Shown piece after piece: positions 15,486-25,900 of a stretch of 64,000 nucleotides of DNA. The stretch covers positions 1 to 64,000 of the forward strand of contig NZ_JSVC01000010.1 in NCBI RefSeq assembly GCF_000814475.1. Direction: 5' to 3'. The translations under genes and the position numbers were made by a program. The stretch is from Flavihumibacter solisilvae (GTDB lineage Bacteria; Bacteroidota; Bacteroidia; Chitinophagales; Chitinophagaceae). The notes beneath the pieces are model-generated. The model was not told the origin of the DNA. It worked only from the letters and a program-made list of their open reading frames with translations, and did no database searches. Each line of letters opens with the position of its first letter. Positions within the stretch are counted from its first letter, which is position 1.

Positions 15486-16751
15486 ATGTATGCACTGGTC
15501 GACTGTAATTCCTTTTATTGCTCCTGTGAGCGGTTGTTCCGGCCTGATCTTGAAAGCCGGCCGGTAGTTGTGCTGAGTAACAATGATGGATGTGTCATTG
15601 CGCGGAGTGATGAGGCAAAACAAATCGGCGTTCCCATGGGAGCACCGTTCTTTCAATACAGGGACCTGATTGAAAGCAACCAGGTGGCAGTGTTCAGTTC
15701 AAATTATAACCTGTATGGTGACCTGAGCATGCGGGTAATGGATACACTCCGGGGTATGGTAGGCGAAAGCAATGTGGAAGTGTATTCTGTAGATGAGGCC
15801 TTCCTGGACATGGGACAAAATTTTGACGGGAAGATTGCAGGAAGTTTAAAGGAAAGGGTGGAGCAATGGACAGGGATCAAGGTTTCTGTTGGTGCAGCGC
15901 CGACAAAAGTCCTTTGCAAAGTGGCGAACAGGCTTGCAAAGAAACACAAGGAAGCTACCGGCTGCAGCCTGGTACTCCGCGACGAGGCGGACATCAGGCA
16001 GGCACTTGAAGAGACCGAAGTGGGTGACCTCTGGGGCATCGGCTACAGGTATGCCGAAAAGTTGCGGCAGCTCGGGATAACAACTGGTTGGAAGCTGGCC
16101 TGCATGCCGGGCGAGTGGGTCCGGAAAAACCTTGGCGGTGTAACCGGCTTACGGATCCACCGGGAGTTACATGGTGAAGCCTGTATCCCATTTAAGGATC
16201 CGCTGGAAAACAAAAAGATGATCTCTACCACCCGCATGTTCGGGAAGCCGGTAACCCTGAAGAATGAGATCAGGGAGGCTGTGGCAACGTACACGGCCAG
16301 GGCTGCAGAAAAACTCAGGCGGCAACAGGGTGCTGCGGGCAGCGTGGAAGTGTTCCTGGTTGCCGAATCCGGTGGGAAGTTTTCCTATCACCCGGTCAAA
16401 TCGGCGCTGTCGGCCCGGCTACCGAAAGCCACTATGCTGACGCATGAACTTAGCCGCTATACACTGGCGCTTGCAGATGCGCTTTTTGAGAGTGGTCCGC
16501 GTTACCTGAAGGCGGGTGTTATCTTAAGCGACCTGGTACCGGATGAAAGGGTGCAGGGAAATCTTTTTACGGCAAAATCGCGTGAGGGTGACCGTTATCT
16601 CATGGAAGCACTTGACAATATCAATTTCAGCCAGCGTGATGAAAAGGTAAAGTTTGGCGCATCGGGCTTGACAAAAGCATGGAAAATGCGACAGGACTGC
16701 AAAAGCAAAAGACATACGACGAGGTGGAAGGAACTGGCGATTGTTCGATAA
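15486..16751 (+). CDS. umuC: UmuC, Y-family translesion DNA polymerase (Pol V catalytic subunit)
   Basis: 421 aa, full length. The N-terminal IMS domain starts [17 protein letters not shown] with the first metal-binding Asp; the catalytic pair is in [11 protein letters not shown] (about residues 100-110). It continues with the little-finger region and a DUF4113-type C-terminus ending [12 protein letters not shown] clamp-binding QGNLF motif near residue 356 corresponds to the QxxLF site of E. coli UmuC. All catalytic residues appear intact, in contrast to its UmuD-like partner. It copies past damaged bases, normally with UmuD'2 and RecA. Induction by DNA damage is suggested only by the upstream palindrome. 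Confidence 0.93.
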   Translation: MYALVDCNSFYCSCERLFRPDLESRPVVVLSNNDGCVIARSDEAKQIGVPMGAPFFQYRDLIESNQVAVFSSNYNLYGDLSMRVMDTLRGMVGESNVEVYSVDEAFLDMGQNFDGKIAGSLKERVEQWTGIKVSVGAAPTKVLCKVANRLAKKHKEATGCSLVLRDEADIRQALEETEVGDLWGIGYRYAEKLRQLGITTGWKLACMPGEWVRKNLGGVTGLRIHRELHGEACIPFKDPLENKKMISTTRMFGKPVTLKNEIREAVATYTARAAEKLRRQQGAAGSVEVFLVAESGGKFSYHPVKSALSARLPKATMLTHELSRYTLALADALFESGPRYLKAGVILSDLVPDERVQGNLFTAKSREGDRYLMEALDNINFSQRDEKVKFGASGLTKAWKMRQDCKSKRHTTRWKELAIVR

Positions 16752-16768
16752 GTGTTATACATTACCTT

Positions 16769-17941
16769 ATGATCAGGAAAAACGGGATTGATGTATTACT
16801 GGAAGAGGGAGGTTATGGCGAGTTGAAAGCACTCCGTTGGGGGTTGGTAACCAACAACGCGGCATTTACGCGATCGGGAGTACCTGCAAGGAAGGTATTG
16901 GTGGAGAAGGACTGGAATATTGTAAAGCTGTTTTCGCCGGAACATGGGATCTGTGCCCAGGCGGAGGATGGTCAGCGACAGGGAAATGTCGTTGACCTGC
17001 TGACTGGGCTGCCGGTGGAAAGCCTGTATGGAGATTCATTTGCGCCTGCAGACAGGTCAATGGAAGATCTTGACGGGATCCTGTTTGACATCCCGGATTC
17101 GGGATGCAGGTTTTATACATTCCTGTGGACCATGACCCATGTGATGGAATCCTGTGCAAAGTGGGATAAGCAGTTTGTAGTGCTCGACAGGTTCAACCCG
17201 ATTGGACGACAGCTCCCGCTCGCAGAGGGGCCGCTACTGGATGAACAGCATTGCAGTTCATTCATTGGCAGGTGGTCCATTCCAATCCGGCATTGTTGTA
17301 CCCTTGGTGAACTGGCCGGCTATTTCAGGGGAACGCGGCTTCCGGCTCTCCGGCTGACCGTTGCCAGGTGTGACAGTCCGCCATTGCTGCCGGAAACTGA
17401 CCCGGCGAAATTGCGCTGGACCGCTCCATCGCCTTCCCTGCCTGATCCGATGAATGCATTGCTTTACCCCGGGATGGGTTTGCTGGAAGGACTTAACGTC
17501 AATGAGGGACGGGGCACATCTTTACCCTTCAGGGTATTCGGTGCACCATATCTCAACTCCTATGACCTGGCGGCCAATATCAATGAACTCCGGTTACCCG
17601 GACTGACTGCACTTCCATTCAGCTATGTACCAGCGTGGGGCACGTATGAAAAAATGTGGTGTCATGGAATACAATGGCAGGTGTATGAACCTGCTGCATG
17701 CAGACCGGTAAATTCCATGATCGCGGTTGCCAGGCTGATGGATTCCATGTATCCCCAAAAACTGGCGCAAAGAGCTTATCCTACACATGCAAATCCGCCT
17801 GGCAGCAACCACCTCGACAGGCTGCTTGGCATAGCGAATGCATTCCAGGAAATCAGGAATGGCGACCTGGCCCGATTCCTAACGGTCGGGGACAAATGGA
17901 AAGAAATGATCTTGCCGTACCGGTTATATCCCGAATCTTAA
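16769..17941 (+). CDS. namZ: NamZ-like exo-beta-N-acetylmuramidase (DUF1343), no signal peptide
   Basis: About 390 aa from the ATG at 16769, 17 bp after umuC; the open frame begins at 16679 inside umuC, but that part is a shadow. Family blocks include LRWGLVTNNAAFT, VKLFSPEHGICAQAEDGQ, PVESLYGDSFAP and LFDIPDSGCRFYTFLWTM. DUF1343/NamZ removes terminal MurNAc from peptidoglycan sugar chains (glycosidase family GH171). Known members are exported, but no signal peptide is visible here, so action on cytosolic muro-oligosaccharides is possible. This would connect to the AmgK/MurU genes near 5-7 kb. Confidence 0.82.
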   Translation: MIRKNGIDVLLEEGGYGELKALRWGLVTNNAAFTRSGVPARKVLVEKDWNIVKLFSPEHGICAQAEDGQRQGNVVDLLTGLPVESLYGDSFAPADRSMEDLDGILFDIPDSGCRFYTFLWTMTHVMESCAKWDKQFVVLDRFNPIGRQLPLAEGPLLDEQHCSSFIGRWSIPIRHCCTLGELAGYFRGTRLPALRLTVARCDSPPLLPETDPAKLRWTAPSPSLPDPMNALLYPGMGLLEGLNVNEGRGTSLPFRVFGAPYLNSYDLAANINELRLPGLTALPFSYVPAWGTYEKMWCHGIQWQVYEPAACRPVNSMIAVARLMDSMYPQKLAQRAYPTHANPPGSNHLDRLLGIANAFQEIRNGDLARFLTVGDKWKEMILPYRLYPES

Positions 17942-17959
17942 TTTCAGTAAATTAGGTGT

Positions 17960-19108
17960 ATGCGAAAAGTCCTGCTGGCATTATTTGATGTTATCAGAGC
18001 CATCTTCAAATTTTTCCTGAAGCGCCCGGTGACCTGGATAGTCAACAGGGTATCATCTTCGCCAAGGCAGGAAAATGTAAACAAATCCTTATCGGAACTT
18101 TACCAATCCATTACTACCAACCCGGGTAAAAAAGGACCGCTCTTTGCGTTCCGGCCCGATGAGCACCCGGTGATCATCTTTTCGGATCTGCACAAGGGAA
18201 CGCGGGACGGATCGGACGATTTCGGGGTTTGTGAGAAGACATACCTTGCCGCACTGGAATATTACAACAACAACCAGTATTATTACATTAACCTCGGCGA
18301 CAGTGAGGAACTCTGGGAAAACCTGCTGGTCAATGTGATCAAGTACAACAAGGACACTTTTGAGGCGGAGAAGAAATTCGTTGAACGACGGGCCTTTGCA
18401 AAAGTGGTTGGCAACCACGACCTATATTGGGGCAATGACCCCCTCGCGCCGACCTTCCTCAAAAACGTATATGGAACAAATGTAAAAGCGCATTCCGGGG
18501 TGGTGCTGCGAGCCGAATTACCGGATGGCAGCCTGGACATCCTATGCACCCATGGTCACCAGGGAGATGCGCAAAGTGACGGCAATGCCTTCAGCAAATG
18601 GTTTGTAAGTGCGATCTGGGGGCCGTTGCAGGGTTTTCTCGAGATCAATACCAATTCTCCTTCCTGCAACGATGAAAACAAGACCATTCACAACCAGTAT
18701 ATGTATGAGTGGAGTGCTTCACAGAAAAACCTGATCCTGATCACAGGTCATACCCATCAGCCGGTGTTCAATTCGCTTACCCACCTGGAAAGATTATACC
18801 TGCAGCTGGAAGACGCTAAAGAGAAAAATGACGAGACGGAAGTAAACAGGATCCTGGCGGAAATTCCTCGCCGGCGGCGGGAGTACAATCACGTGAATAC
18901 CCACTACCACAGTATGAAACCCAGTTACTTTAATTCCGGTTGTTGCTGCTTTGATGACGGCAACATAACAGGAATAGAGATTTCAGAAGGTTATATGCGA
19001 CTCGTGAAGTGGACAAGCAAATCCGGAGTGGCATTGAGAGAAGTAGCGGAGGAAACGCATATAGTGAGTTTAGTGAATGCGCTGGCGAGTTCGGAAAGCA
19101 GTCAATGA
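17960..19108 (+). CDS. Metallophosphoesterase, calcineurin-like
   Basis: 382 aa. All five dimetal phosphoesterase blocks are visible: IIFSDLHKG, YINLGDSEELWE, KVVGNHDLYWG, LCTHGHQGD and LITGHTHQP. The N-terminus (LLALFDVIRAIFKFFL) is a hydrophobic, amphipathic segment that may tether it to the membrane. The substrate is unknown; UDP-diacylglucosamine hydrolase LpxH is related but shorter (about 240 aa), and this longer form with a charged insert (about 270-310) differs. It follows namZ by 18 bp and overlaps the convergent amidase by 7 bp at the stop codons. Confidence 0.87.
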   Translation: MRKVLLALFDVIRAIFKFFLKRPVTWIVNRVSSSPRQENVNKSLSELYQSITTNPGKKGPLFAFRPDEHPVIIFSDLHKGTRDGSDDFGVCEKTYLAALEYYNNNQYYYINLGDSEELWENLLVNVIKYNKDTFEAEKKFVERRAFAKVVGNHDLYWGNDPLAPTFLKNVYGTNVKAHSGVVLRAELPDGSLDILCTHGHQGDAQSDGNAFSKWFVSAIWGPLQGFLEINTNSPSCNDENKTIHNQYMYEWSASQKNLILITGHTHQPVFNSLTHLERLYLQLEDAKEKNDETEVNRILAEIPRRRREYNHVNTHYHSMKPSYFNSGCCCFDDGNITGIEISEGYMRLVKWTSKSGVALREVAEETHIVSLVNALASSESSQ

Positions 19109-19908
19109 AGGAGACCATACAACACCTTCCTCGATTCTTCAGTCATTCCTGCTGTTGTGTCTTGCATCCAATGGCGTTTGAAGGCGATTATGGCGGCGGA
19201 TGTGTCGCGAATGTCAAAGCCTACGAGGCGGAGCGTCATAAGGTGATTGAAATCGGGGGGTAAGGTCATGCCGGTAGTATCTGTATACCAGGTGCCAAAT
19301 CCGCGCTGGTAAAGATCTTTCCATGGGAAACGCCAGTTTGGATCGTTCTTCCGGGTTGGTGCGATATCGCCATGACCGATAAAATTGGCAGGGGGAATAT
19401 TGTAGCGGGTCTTCAAAGTATCCAGCAGCCTGTAGAGGCTGTTCAGCTGCAGGCTGTCGAAATATTCAAAGCCGTTATTGTCCAGTTCAATGCCGATACT
19501 GCTTGAATTCAGATCGGTGTTATTACCCCAGCTTGAGATACCGGCATGGTGTGCACGCAGGTAGTCGTTCAGCATGTGGTAAACGGTACCATTCCTGCAG
19601 ATCACATAGTGTGCGCTGACCTGGGTGCGCGGCAGGGTAAAAGTCCGGAGGGTCTGGTCGCAACTGTTTTGTGCCGTATGGTGGATGATGACAAAATTCG
19701 GCTTACGCATCGAGAAGTTGGTTGTGCCCACCCACCAGCCGCTGTCACCGATGCTTTGTCCGGGCGGCGTGTTACGGAGACTGCGGGCATATGCTTTCAC
19801 CTTCTTCCTGTAATCCTTATTCGTGGAGGCATAAGGGTTAGTTGCACAGGAGTACATTATTGCCAGGCCAGCGAGCAGCCCAACTACTGCAATTCGTGTC
19901 AGTTTCAT
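19102..19908 (-). CDS. N-acetylmuramoyl-L-alanine amidase, AmiD-like lipoprotein (Amidase_2)
   Basis: 268 aa with a lipoprotein signal (AGLAIMYSC). The amidase domain spans about residues 70-230. Zinc ligands are probably the His in VIIHHTAQN and the His in FIGHGDIAPTRKNDP, with the intervening SAHYVICRNGTVYHML and SSIGIELDNNG typical of the family. The enzyme cleaves the MurNAc-L-Ala bond of muropeptides at the envelope, feeding peptidoglycan recycling. Its start codon overlaps the stop of the DEAD-box gene by 4 bp, so the two are co-transcribed, helicase first. Confidence 0.88.
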   Translation of the reverse strand: MKLTRIAVVGLLAGLAIMYSCATNPYASTNKDYRKKVKAYARSLRNTPPGQSIGDSGWWVGTTNFSMRKPNFVIIHHTAQNSCDQTLRTFTLPRTQVSAHYVICRNGTVYHMLNDYLRAHHAGISSWGNNTDLNSSSIGIELDNNGFEYFDSLQLNSLYRLLDTLKTRYNIPPANFIGHGDIAPTRKNDPNWRFPWKDLYQRGFGTWYTDTTGMTLPPDFNHLMTLRLVGFDIRDTSAAIIAFKRHWMQDTTAGMTEESRKVLYGLLH

Positions 19909-21122
19909 TTTCCTTGTTTCCGGGGGGGCTTTCGGTTGTTGCGGAAACTGCCTGCAGGCTTCGGTCTCCGGTGGATCTTATATTCGGGTGCAGGCCCAAG
20001 CGCTTCAGGAACTGGAGCTTTTTCCACTTCCTTGCCGATCAGTTTTTCAATCCTTGAAAACCTGCCGATCTCCTTATCACTGACCAGGGTAAATGCCTTA
20101 CCGTCTTTTTCAGCCCTCGCCGTACGGCCAATGCGGTGCACATAGTCTTCGCCGTCATGAGGCACGTCATAGTTGATCACAACATCGATGGTATCGATAT
20201 CAATGCCCCTGGACAACACATCCGTAGCCACTACGATCGGAATGCGCCCGCTTTTGAAGCCCTGGAGCAGGTCCTCGCGTTCGTGCTGTTCAAGGTCTGA
20301 GTGAATCTCGGCAACATTGAACTTTGCGCGTTTAAGGATCTGGGCAAGTTGTTTCACCGTGTGCTTGCGCGAACAGAAAATGATCAGGCTGCGATGCGGC
20401 GTATCAAGGATGATCTGTTGGATCAGCGCGTTCTTCTGGGGTTCGTAGATGACGTAGGCCTTCTGAACGATCTTTTCGGGAGGCCTGGAGATCGCAATAT
20501 TGACCTCAACAGGATCTTTAAGGATCTTCTTTGCCAGGCTGCGGATCTTTTCCGGCATGGTGGCTGAAAAGAGCAGGCTTTGCCGTTTATCGGGCATGTG
20601 GCGGATGATCTTCATGATGTCGTCATGGAATCCCATGTCGAGCATCCGGTCCGCTTCGTCAAGAACAAGGTATTGCAATTCTTTCAGGTCAACATAGCCC
20701 ATATTCAGGTGGGCGATCAGTTTTCCGGGGGTGCAGATCACAAGGTCAACACCATTCCTCAATGCCTGTTTTTCCTGCACAAAGGCGTTTCCATCTCCAC
20801 CGCCATAAATGGCAATGCTGCTTACCGGGGTAAAGTATGCCAGTCCCTCGACATGCTGTGCGATCTGGATCGCAAGTTCGCGGGTCGGCACAATTATAAC
20901 TGCGCTGGTATGTCCTTCGTGTCGATGTTCAATCAGCCGGCTAAGAATGGGAAGTAGGAAAGCTGCTGTTTTACCGGTACCCGTCTGGGCGGATGCGATG
21001 ATATCTCGACCAGCCAGGATGGGCGGCATTACTTGTTCCTGAACTGGGGTAAGGGTTACATAGCCGGATGCGTCGATTCCTTCCATAAGGCCGGAATCCA
21101 AGGCCAAATCATTAAAATTCAC
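19905..21122 (-). CDS. DEAD-box RNA helicase, RhlE-like
   Basis: 405 aa. Motifs in order: Q-motif (LTPVQEQVMPP), I (AQTGTGKT), Ia (PTRELA), II (LDEADRM), III (SATMPEKI), V (ATDVLSRGID) and VI (HRIGRTAR). The C-terminal tail from about residue 370 is basic (RRPKPAGSFRNNRKPPRKQGK region), as in RhlE, and would bind RNA. Cytosolic ATP-dependent RNA remodelling, often important in cold or in ribosome assembly. First gene of a two-gene unit with the amidase; divergent from the SAM hydrolase gene. Confidence 0.93.
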   Translation of the reverse strand: MNFNDLALDSGLMEGIDASGYVTLTPVQEQVMPPILAGRDIIASAQTGTGKTAAFLLPILSRLIEHRHEGHTSAVIIVPTRELAIQIAQHVEGLAYFTPVSSIAIYGGGDGNAFVQEKQALRNGVDLVICTPGKLIAHLNMGYVDLKELQYLVLDEADRMLDMGFHDDIMKIIRHMPDKRQSLLFSATMPEKIRSLAKKILKDPVEVNIAISRPPEKIVQKAYVIYEPQKNALIQQIILDTPHRSLIIFCSRKHTVKQLAQILKRAKFNVAEIHSDLEQHEREDLLQGFKSGRIPIVVATDVLSRGIDIDTIDVVINYDVPHDGEDYVHRIGRTARAEKDGKAFTLVSDKEIGRFSRIEKLIGKEVEKAPVPEALGPAPEYKIHRRPKPAGSFRNNRKPPRKQGK

Positions 21123-21195
21123 AAATAATAATACGTTTCAATTCGTGTAAAGATAAGGCTATAATTTTAGCGAACTCAATAAGGACTGACCGGTT

Positions 21196-22104
21196 ATGGC
21201 AAACACGTTAAAAAAAATCGCATTTTGTTTATACCTGGCACTGGCCGTACTCGGGCTCCAGGCGCAGAACAAAGCCCTGGTTTTCCAGACAGATTTCGGG
21301 TTAAAAGACGGTGCCGTAGCGGCTATGAAGGGCGTTGCGTTCTCCGTTTCACCAGATTTGAAGCAATTTGACCTCACCCATGAAATCCCGCCGTTTGATA
21401 TCTGGCAGGCTGCCTACCGCTTAGAACAGACCGTTAGTTACTGGCCGTCGGGCACGGTGTTCGTTTCAGTAGTTGACCCCGGCGTTGGGTCGGTAAGAAA
21501 ATCGGTTGTGGCGAAAACAAAGAGTGGCCATTTCATCGTAACACCGGATAACGGAACCCTTACCCTCATTGCGGAATCCCTGGGGATCGACTCGCTCAGG
21601 CAAATTGATGAAAACGTCAACCGACTGAAGGGATCGGGGGATTCCTACACGTTTCATGGACGGGATGTCTATTCCTATACCGGGGCAAGGCTTGCTGCAG
21701 GCGTCATCCGCTTTGATGAGGTTGGCCCGGCATTATCGCCGGCTGTTGAACGGATAACATACCAGCCAGCGGAATTCAAAGCCGGCAATTTCCATGGGAA
21801 CATCCCGGTACTGGATGTTCAATACGGGAATGTATGGACGAATATTCCATTTTCCTTGCTGCAGTCGAATGGCATTGCCTATGGAGACAGCCTGCTGGTC
21901 AGGATCTTTCACCACAAAAAACCGGTTTACTCCGGGAAAATGATCTTCGGAACAACCTTTTCTGCAGTAAAGGAAGGACTGCCTGTAGCATATATCAACA
22001 GCTTGCTCAACTTTTCATTTGGCATTAATATGGGAAGTTTTGCCGGGAAACACCGGATCGCCAGTGGCAGTGAATGGAGTGTCATCATTGCCAAAGTCCG
22101 CTAG
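21196..22104 (+). CDS. DUF62-family SAM hydroxide adenosyltransferase with signal peptide
   Basis: 302 aa. The enzyme domain shows VFQTDFGLKDGAVAAMKG, VVDPGVGS with the following Arg (VRKSVV), TPDNGT and FHGRDVYSYTGARLAAG, the conserved Asp/Arg/His residues of SAM hydrolases that form adenosine and methionine, related to fluorinase/chlorinase. The N-terminus (KIAFCLYLALAVLGLQAQN) is a convincing Sec signal, so the protein should be exported although SAM is cytosolic. The C-terminal domain is complete. It converges with the epimerase gene (4 bp overlap). Confidence 0.85.
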   Translation: MANTLKKIAFCLYLALAVLGLQAQNKALVFQTDFGLKDGAVAAMKGVAFSVSPDLKQFDLTHEIPPFDIWQAAYRLEQTVSYWPSGTVFVSVVDPGVGSVRKSVVAKTKSGHFIVTPDNGTLTLIAESLGIDSLRQIDENVNRLKGSGDSYTFHGRDVYSYTGARLAAGVIRFDEVGPALSPAVERITYQPAEFKAGNFHGNIPVLDVQYGNVWTNIPFSLLQSNGIAYGDSLLVRIFHHKKPVYSGKMIFGTTFSAVKEGLPVAYINSLLNFSFGINMGSFAGKHRIASGSEWSVIIAKVR

Positions 22105-22976
22105 AAACACCGAACACTCCATTGCCGGGTCCATTCTTCACCTGGTGCCAGGGACTGGATGCCTTCTTTCTGCTCCAGCTGCTGTTCATGGTGGATGTTG
22201 TCGGCAATTCCGCACCACGGTTCCAGGCAAACGAAGCCGGCTCCGGCAGTTGCCCAGATCCCGAAATAAGGAAAATCTTCCCAGCGGAAACTTAAGCCAT
22301 GCGGATGATTGCTGCATTCGATCCGGATCTCCGAATCAGGAAGACCCTTCAATACAAGTGCATCCTCGCGGAACAGCTCCTCATTTAATCTTAGCTTTCC
22401 GTGGTCGAGGGTGACCGTTTCCGTTTCATCGCTGATCAGGCCGTCTTTCAATTTATACCTTACCAACTGGTTGGAGCGGTCGAATACAAGGTAATGGTCG
22501 GTATACTTTGCTTCATCCCTGTATTTGAGCAGTGGCACTGCAAAGGCCGGGTGGGCGCCGATCGAAAACCACATCGTATTATCACTACGGTTATTCACGA
22601 TGTATTTGCAGGTGAGCTGGTCGTCATCGAGCTGGTAGTGCAGGGCCAGGCTGAAGGCAAAAGGATAAACCGCACGGGTTTCACTGTCGTCCTGCAGTGT
22701 AAACAGGGCCGCAGTTTCACTGATCTGCTCAGCCAGGAAAGTCCGGTCCCTTGCAAATCCATGCCTCGGAAGCGAATATTGCTGCCCGTTAAAAATATAG
22801 GTATTGTCCTTCAACGTACCGACTATTGGAAAGAGTACAGGTGAAAATTTACCCCACCAGGCAGGATCACCGCTCCACATGTAATTAACCTGGGTGGCAG
22901 GGTTGATTAACTCCTGCAATTCTGCACCTTTCGGGTGAATGGATGCGATAAGGTGATCGTTCTTTAGCTGGATCAT
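22101..22976 (-). CDS. Aldose 1-epimerase family protein (galactose mutarotase-like, LacX type)
   Basis: 291 aa, beta-sandwich mutarotase fold without a signal peptide. The N-terminal KGAELQELINPATQVNYMW, the conserved PRHGFARD (His), SIGAHPAFAVP (His) and the C-terminal CLEPWCGIADN (Glu) match the LacX/YeaD-like branch. It is expected to interconvert alpha and beta anomers of hexoses or hexose-phosphates. It starts 8 bp after the stop of icmF and so may be co-transcribed with it, although no pathway link is evident. A second mutarotase-type gene lies at 42012-42974. Confidence 0.85.
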   Translation of the reverse strand: MIQLKNDHLIASIHPKGAELQELINPATQVNYMWSGDPAWWGKFSPVLFPIVGTLKDNTYIFNGQQYSLPRHGFARDRTFLAEQISETAALFTLQDDSETRAVYPFAFSLALHYQLDDDQLTCKYIVNNRSDNTMWFSIGAHPAFAVPLLKYRDEAKYTDHYLVFDRSNQLVRYKLKDGLISDETETVTLDHGKLRLNEELFREDALVLKGLPDSEIRIECSNHPHGLSFRWEDFPYFGIWATAGAGFVCLEPWCGIADNIHHEQQLEQKEGIQSLAPGEEWTRQWSVRCF

Positions 22977-22984
22977 AATTTGAG

Positions 22985-25900
22985 TTACATGTTACGGCGA
23001 TACTGACCGCCCACTTCATACAAAGCGTGGGTGATTTGTCCAAGCGAGCAATACTTTACGGTTTCCATCAGTTCTGCAAAAAGATTGCCATTGTTGATGG
23101 CTACTTCCTGCAGTCGGCGCAAAGCCATTGCAGATTTTCCTTCATTCCGTTTCCAGAAGCCATGAAGATTCTGGATCTGCTGATCTTTTTCTTCCGTGGT
23201 GCTCCTGATCACTTCATTGGGAATTGTGGTGGGAGAGCCTTTTTTATTCAGGAAGGTATTCACACCGATGATAGGCAGGTCGCCGGTATGCTTTTGCATT
23301 TCGTAATACAGGCTTTCTTCCTGGATCTTGTTCCGCTGGTACATTCTTTCCATTGCACCCAGCACACCGCCGCGCTCGTTGATCCGGTCGAACTCTGCCA
23401 GTACAGCTTCTTCAACCAGGTCAGTAAGCTCTTCCAGCATGAAAGAACCCTGGATAAAATTTTCTGTCTTTGCACTTCCCAGTTCGCGGTTAATGATAAG
23501 CTGAATAGCCATGGCGCGTCTTACACTTTCTTCCGTTGGTGTGGTGATCGCTTCATCGTAGGCATTTGTATGAAGGGAATTGCAATTGTCGTAGATCGCA
23601 TACAGGGCCTGCAGCGTGGTACGGATGTCATTAAAGTCTATTTCCTGTGCGTGCAGGGAACGGCCCGAGGTCTGGATATGGTATTTCAGTTTCTGGCTGC
23701 GGTCATTGCCTTTGTATTTCAGCTTCATTGCCTTTGCCCAGATGCGCCTGGCAACGCGGCCGATCACGCTGTATTCCGGATCCATTCCATTGCTGAAAAA
23801 GAAACTCAGGTTGGGTGCAAAATCATCAATGGCCATACCACGACTCAGATAGTATTCCACGTACGTGAACCCATTCGCAAGTGTGAAGGCCAGCTGCGTG
23901 ATGGGATTCGCTCCTGCTTCTGCGATATGGTAGCCACTGATAGACACACTGTAAAAATTCCTCACCTTCCTTTCAATGAAATATTCCTGTACATCACCCA
24001 TCAGCTTCAGGGCGAATTCCGTAGAGAAGATACAGGTGTTCTGCGCCTGGTCTTCTTTAAGAATGTCTGCCTGGACTGTTCCCCTGACCTGCGACAGGGC
24101 TTCTGATTTAAGCTTGTTGTATACATCAATCGGCAGTACTTCATCGCCGCTGAGGCCAAGGAGTTTTAAGCCGAGGCCGTTATTTGTATCCGGAAGCCGT
24201 TCAGGTGAAGACGGGTTAAAATAAATCGGTTTCGGCAAGTGAGAGAACTTCTTTTCAAATGCGGCTGGTACCAATTGCTTCTCATCATTTTCTTCAATCC
24301 ATTTTTCGCAGGCCTGGTCAATGGCAGCATTCATAAAAAAAGCCAGGATGATCGGTGCGGGTCCATTGATGGTCATACTCACCGAGGTACGAGGATCGCA
24401 AAGGTCGAAGCCACTGTACAGTTTCTTTGCGTCATCAACCGTAGCAATGCTGACACCGCTGTTACCGACCTTTCCATAAATGTCGGGACGAACCGCAGGG
24501 TCCTCACCATAAAGGGTAACCGAATCAAAGGCGGTGGACAGCCTTTTTGCATCCTGGTCCTGGGATACGTAATGGAATCTTTTGTTGGTGCGTTCGGGTC
24601 CGCCCTCGCCCGCGAACATGCGGGTAGGATCTTCGCCCTGCCTTTTCAGTTCAAATACCCCGGCGGTGTAGGGAAATTCGCCGGGAACGTTTTCCTGCAG
24701 CTGCCATTTCAGGATATCACCCCAGTCCTTAAATTTTGGCAATGCCACTTTCCGGATTGAGGTGCCGCTAAGGGACTTTGTGGTCAGCGGCTGGCGGATC
24801 ACTTTGTCCCGCACCTGGTACTCAAAAAACTCCTTCGCATATTTTTCCGACAGCGCGGGCCAGCCATCGACAAGATTGCGACAGTCGGGGTGCAGTTGCG
24901 CGCTGTATTTCTTCTGGATATCGAGCAATGCCTCGTTACCAGCCATGCTCTTTTCCTGCAGCACACCGTTTACCTGGTAAAGTTTTGAAGCGATTGTCGC
25001 CTGTTCCAGCACCCAGGCATCATATTGGCGGTTGTTGTCTGCTATTTCAGACAGGTATCTCACCCGTTTGGGAGGAATGACCTGCGACTTCGAGGAAGTG
25101 TCTTTCAGGTGCTGGTGAATCTCGATGTTCCCATAGCGGGTACCTGTTTTCTTTTCCACCGACAGCATGATTTTTTCAAACAGCTCATTAATACCCGCAT
25201 CATTGAATTGTGCTGCAATGGTGCCTACGATCGGCAGGTCTTCGTCGGCCGCCGCAAACATATTATGGTTGCGCTTATATTGTTTTCTTACATCGTGGAG
25301 GGCATCGAGCGCACCGTTCTTATCGAACTTATTGATGGCAACAACATCGGCATAGTCGAGCATGTTGATCTTTTCCAGCTGCGACGCCGCCCCGTATTCC
25401 GGGGTCATCACATAGAGGCTGGTATCGCAGTATTCGAGGATGGACGCGTCGCTCTGACCAACCCCTGCACTTTCCAGGATGATAAGTTCAAAACCCGCTG
25501 CCGTGCATACATTGATGGCATCCTGCACGTATGCGCTTAAGGCGGTATTATCATCGCGTGTCGCAAGGGAGCGCATATATGCCCGTGGCGAGCTGATGCT
25601 GTTCATGCGGATGCGGTCGCCCAGCAAAGCGCCGCCTGTCTTCTTTTTAGACGGGTCAACAGAAATAACGGCAATTGTTTTATCGGCAAAATTGTTGAGG
25701 AACCTTCTTACAATCTCATCGGTAACAGATGATTTCCCTGCGCCACCGGTACCTGTAATGCCCAATACCGGAACTTTTCCCTGTTTCTGAACTTTGACAT
25801 CGCCATTTTCAGCGTTGGTTATTTTTCTTGCGATGCTTCGGATATCCTTCACCTCGCCGAGGGGCATGGAACCATTATAAACACCATTCCCGTTAAGCGC

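Noticed and set aside
16679-16768. Earlier start of the namZ frame inside umuC
   Set aside because: The peptide is unlike the family start and it overlaps the conserved UmuC C-terminus.
23027-24106. 359-aa open frame on the plus strand antisense to icmF
   Set aside because: It is an overlapping shadow of a strongly conserved gene, with no start context, composition or domain of its own.
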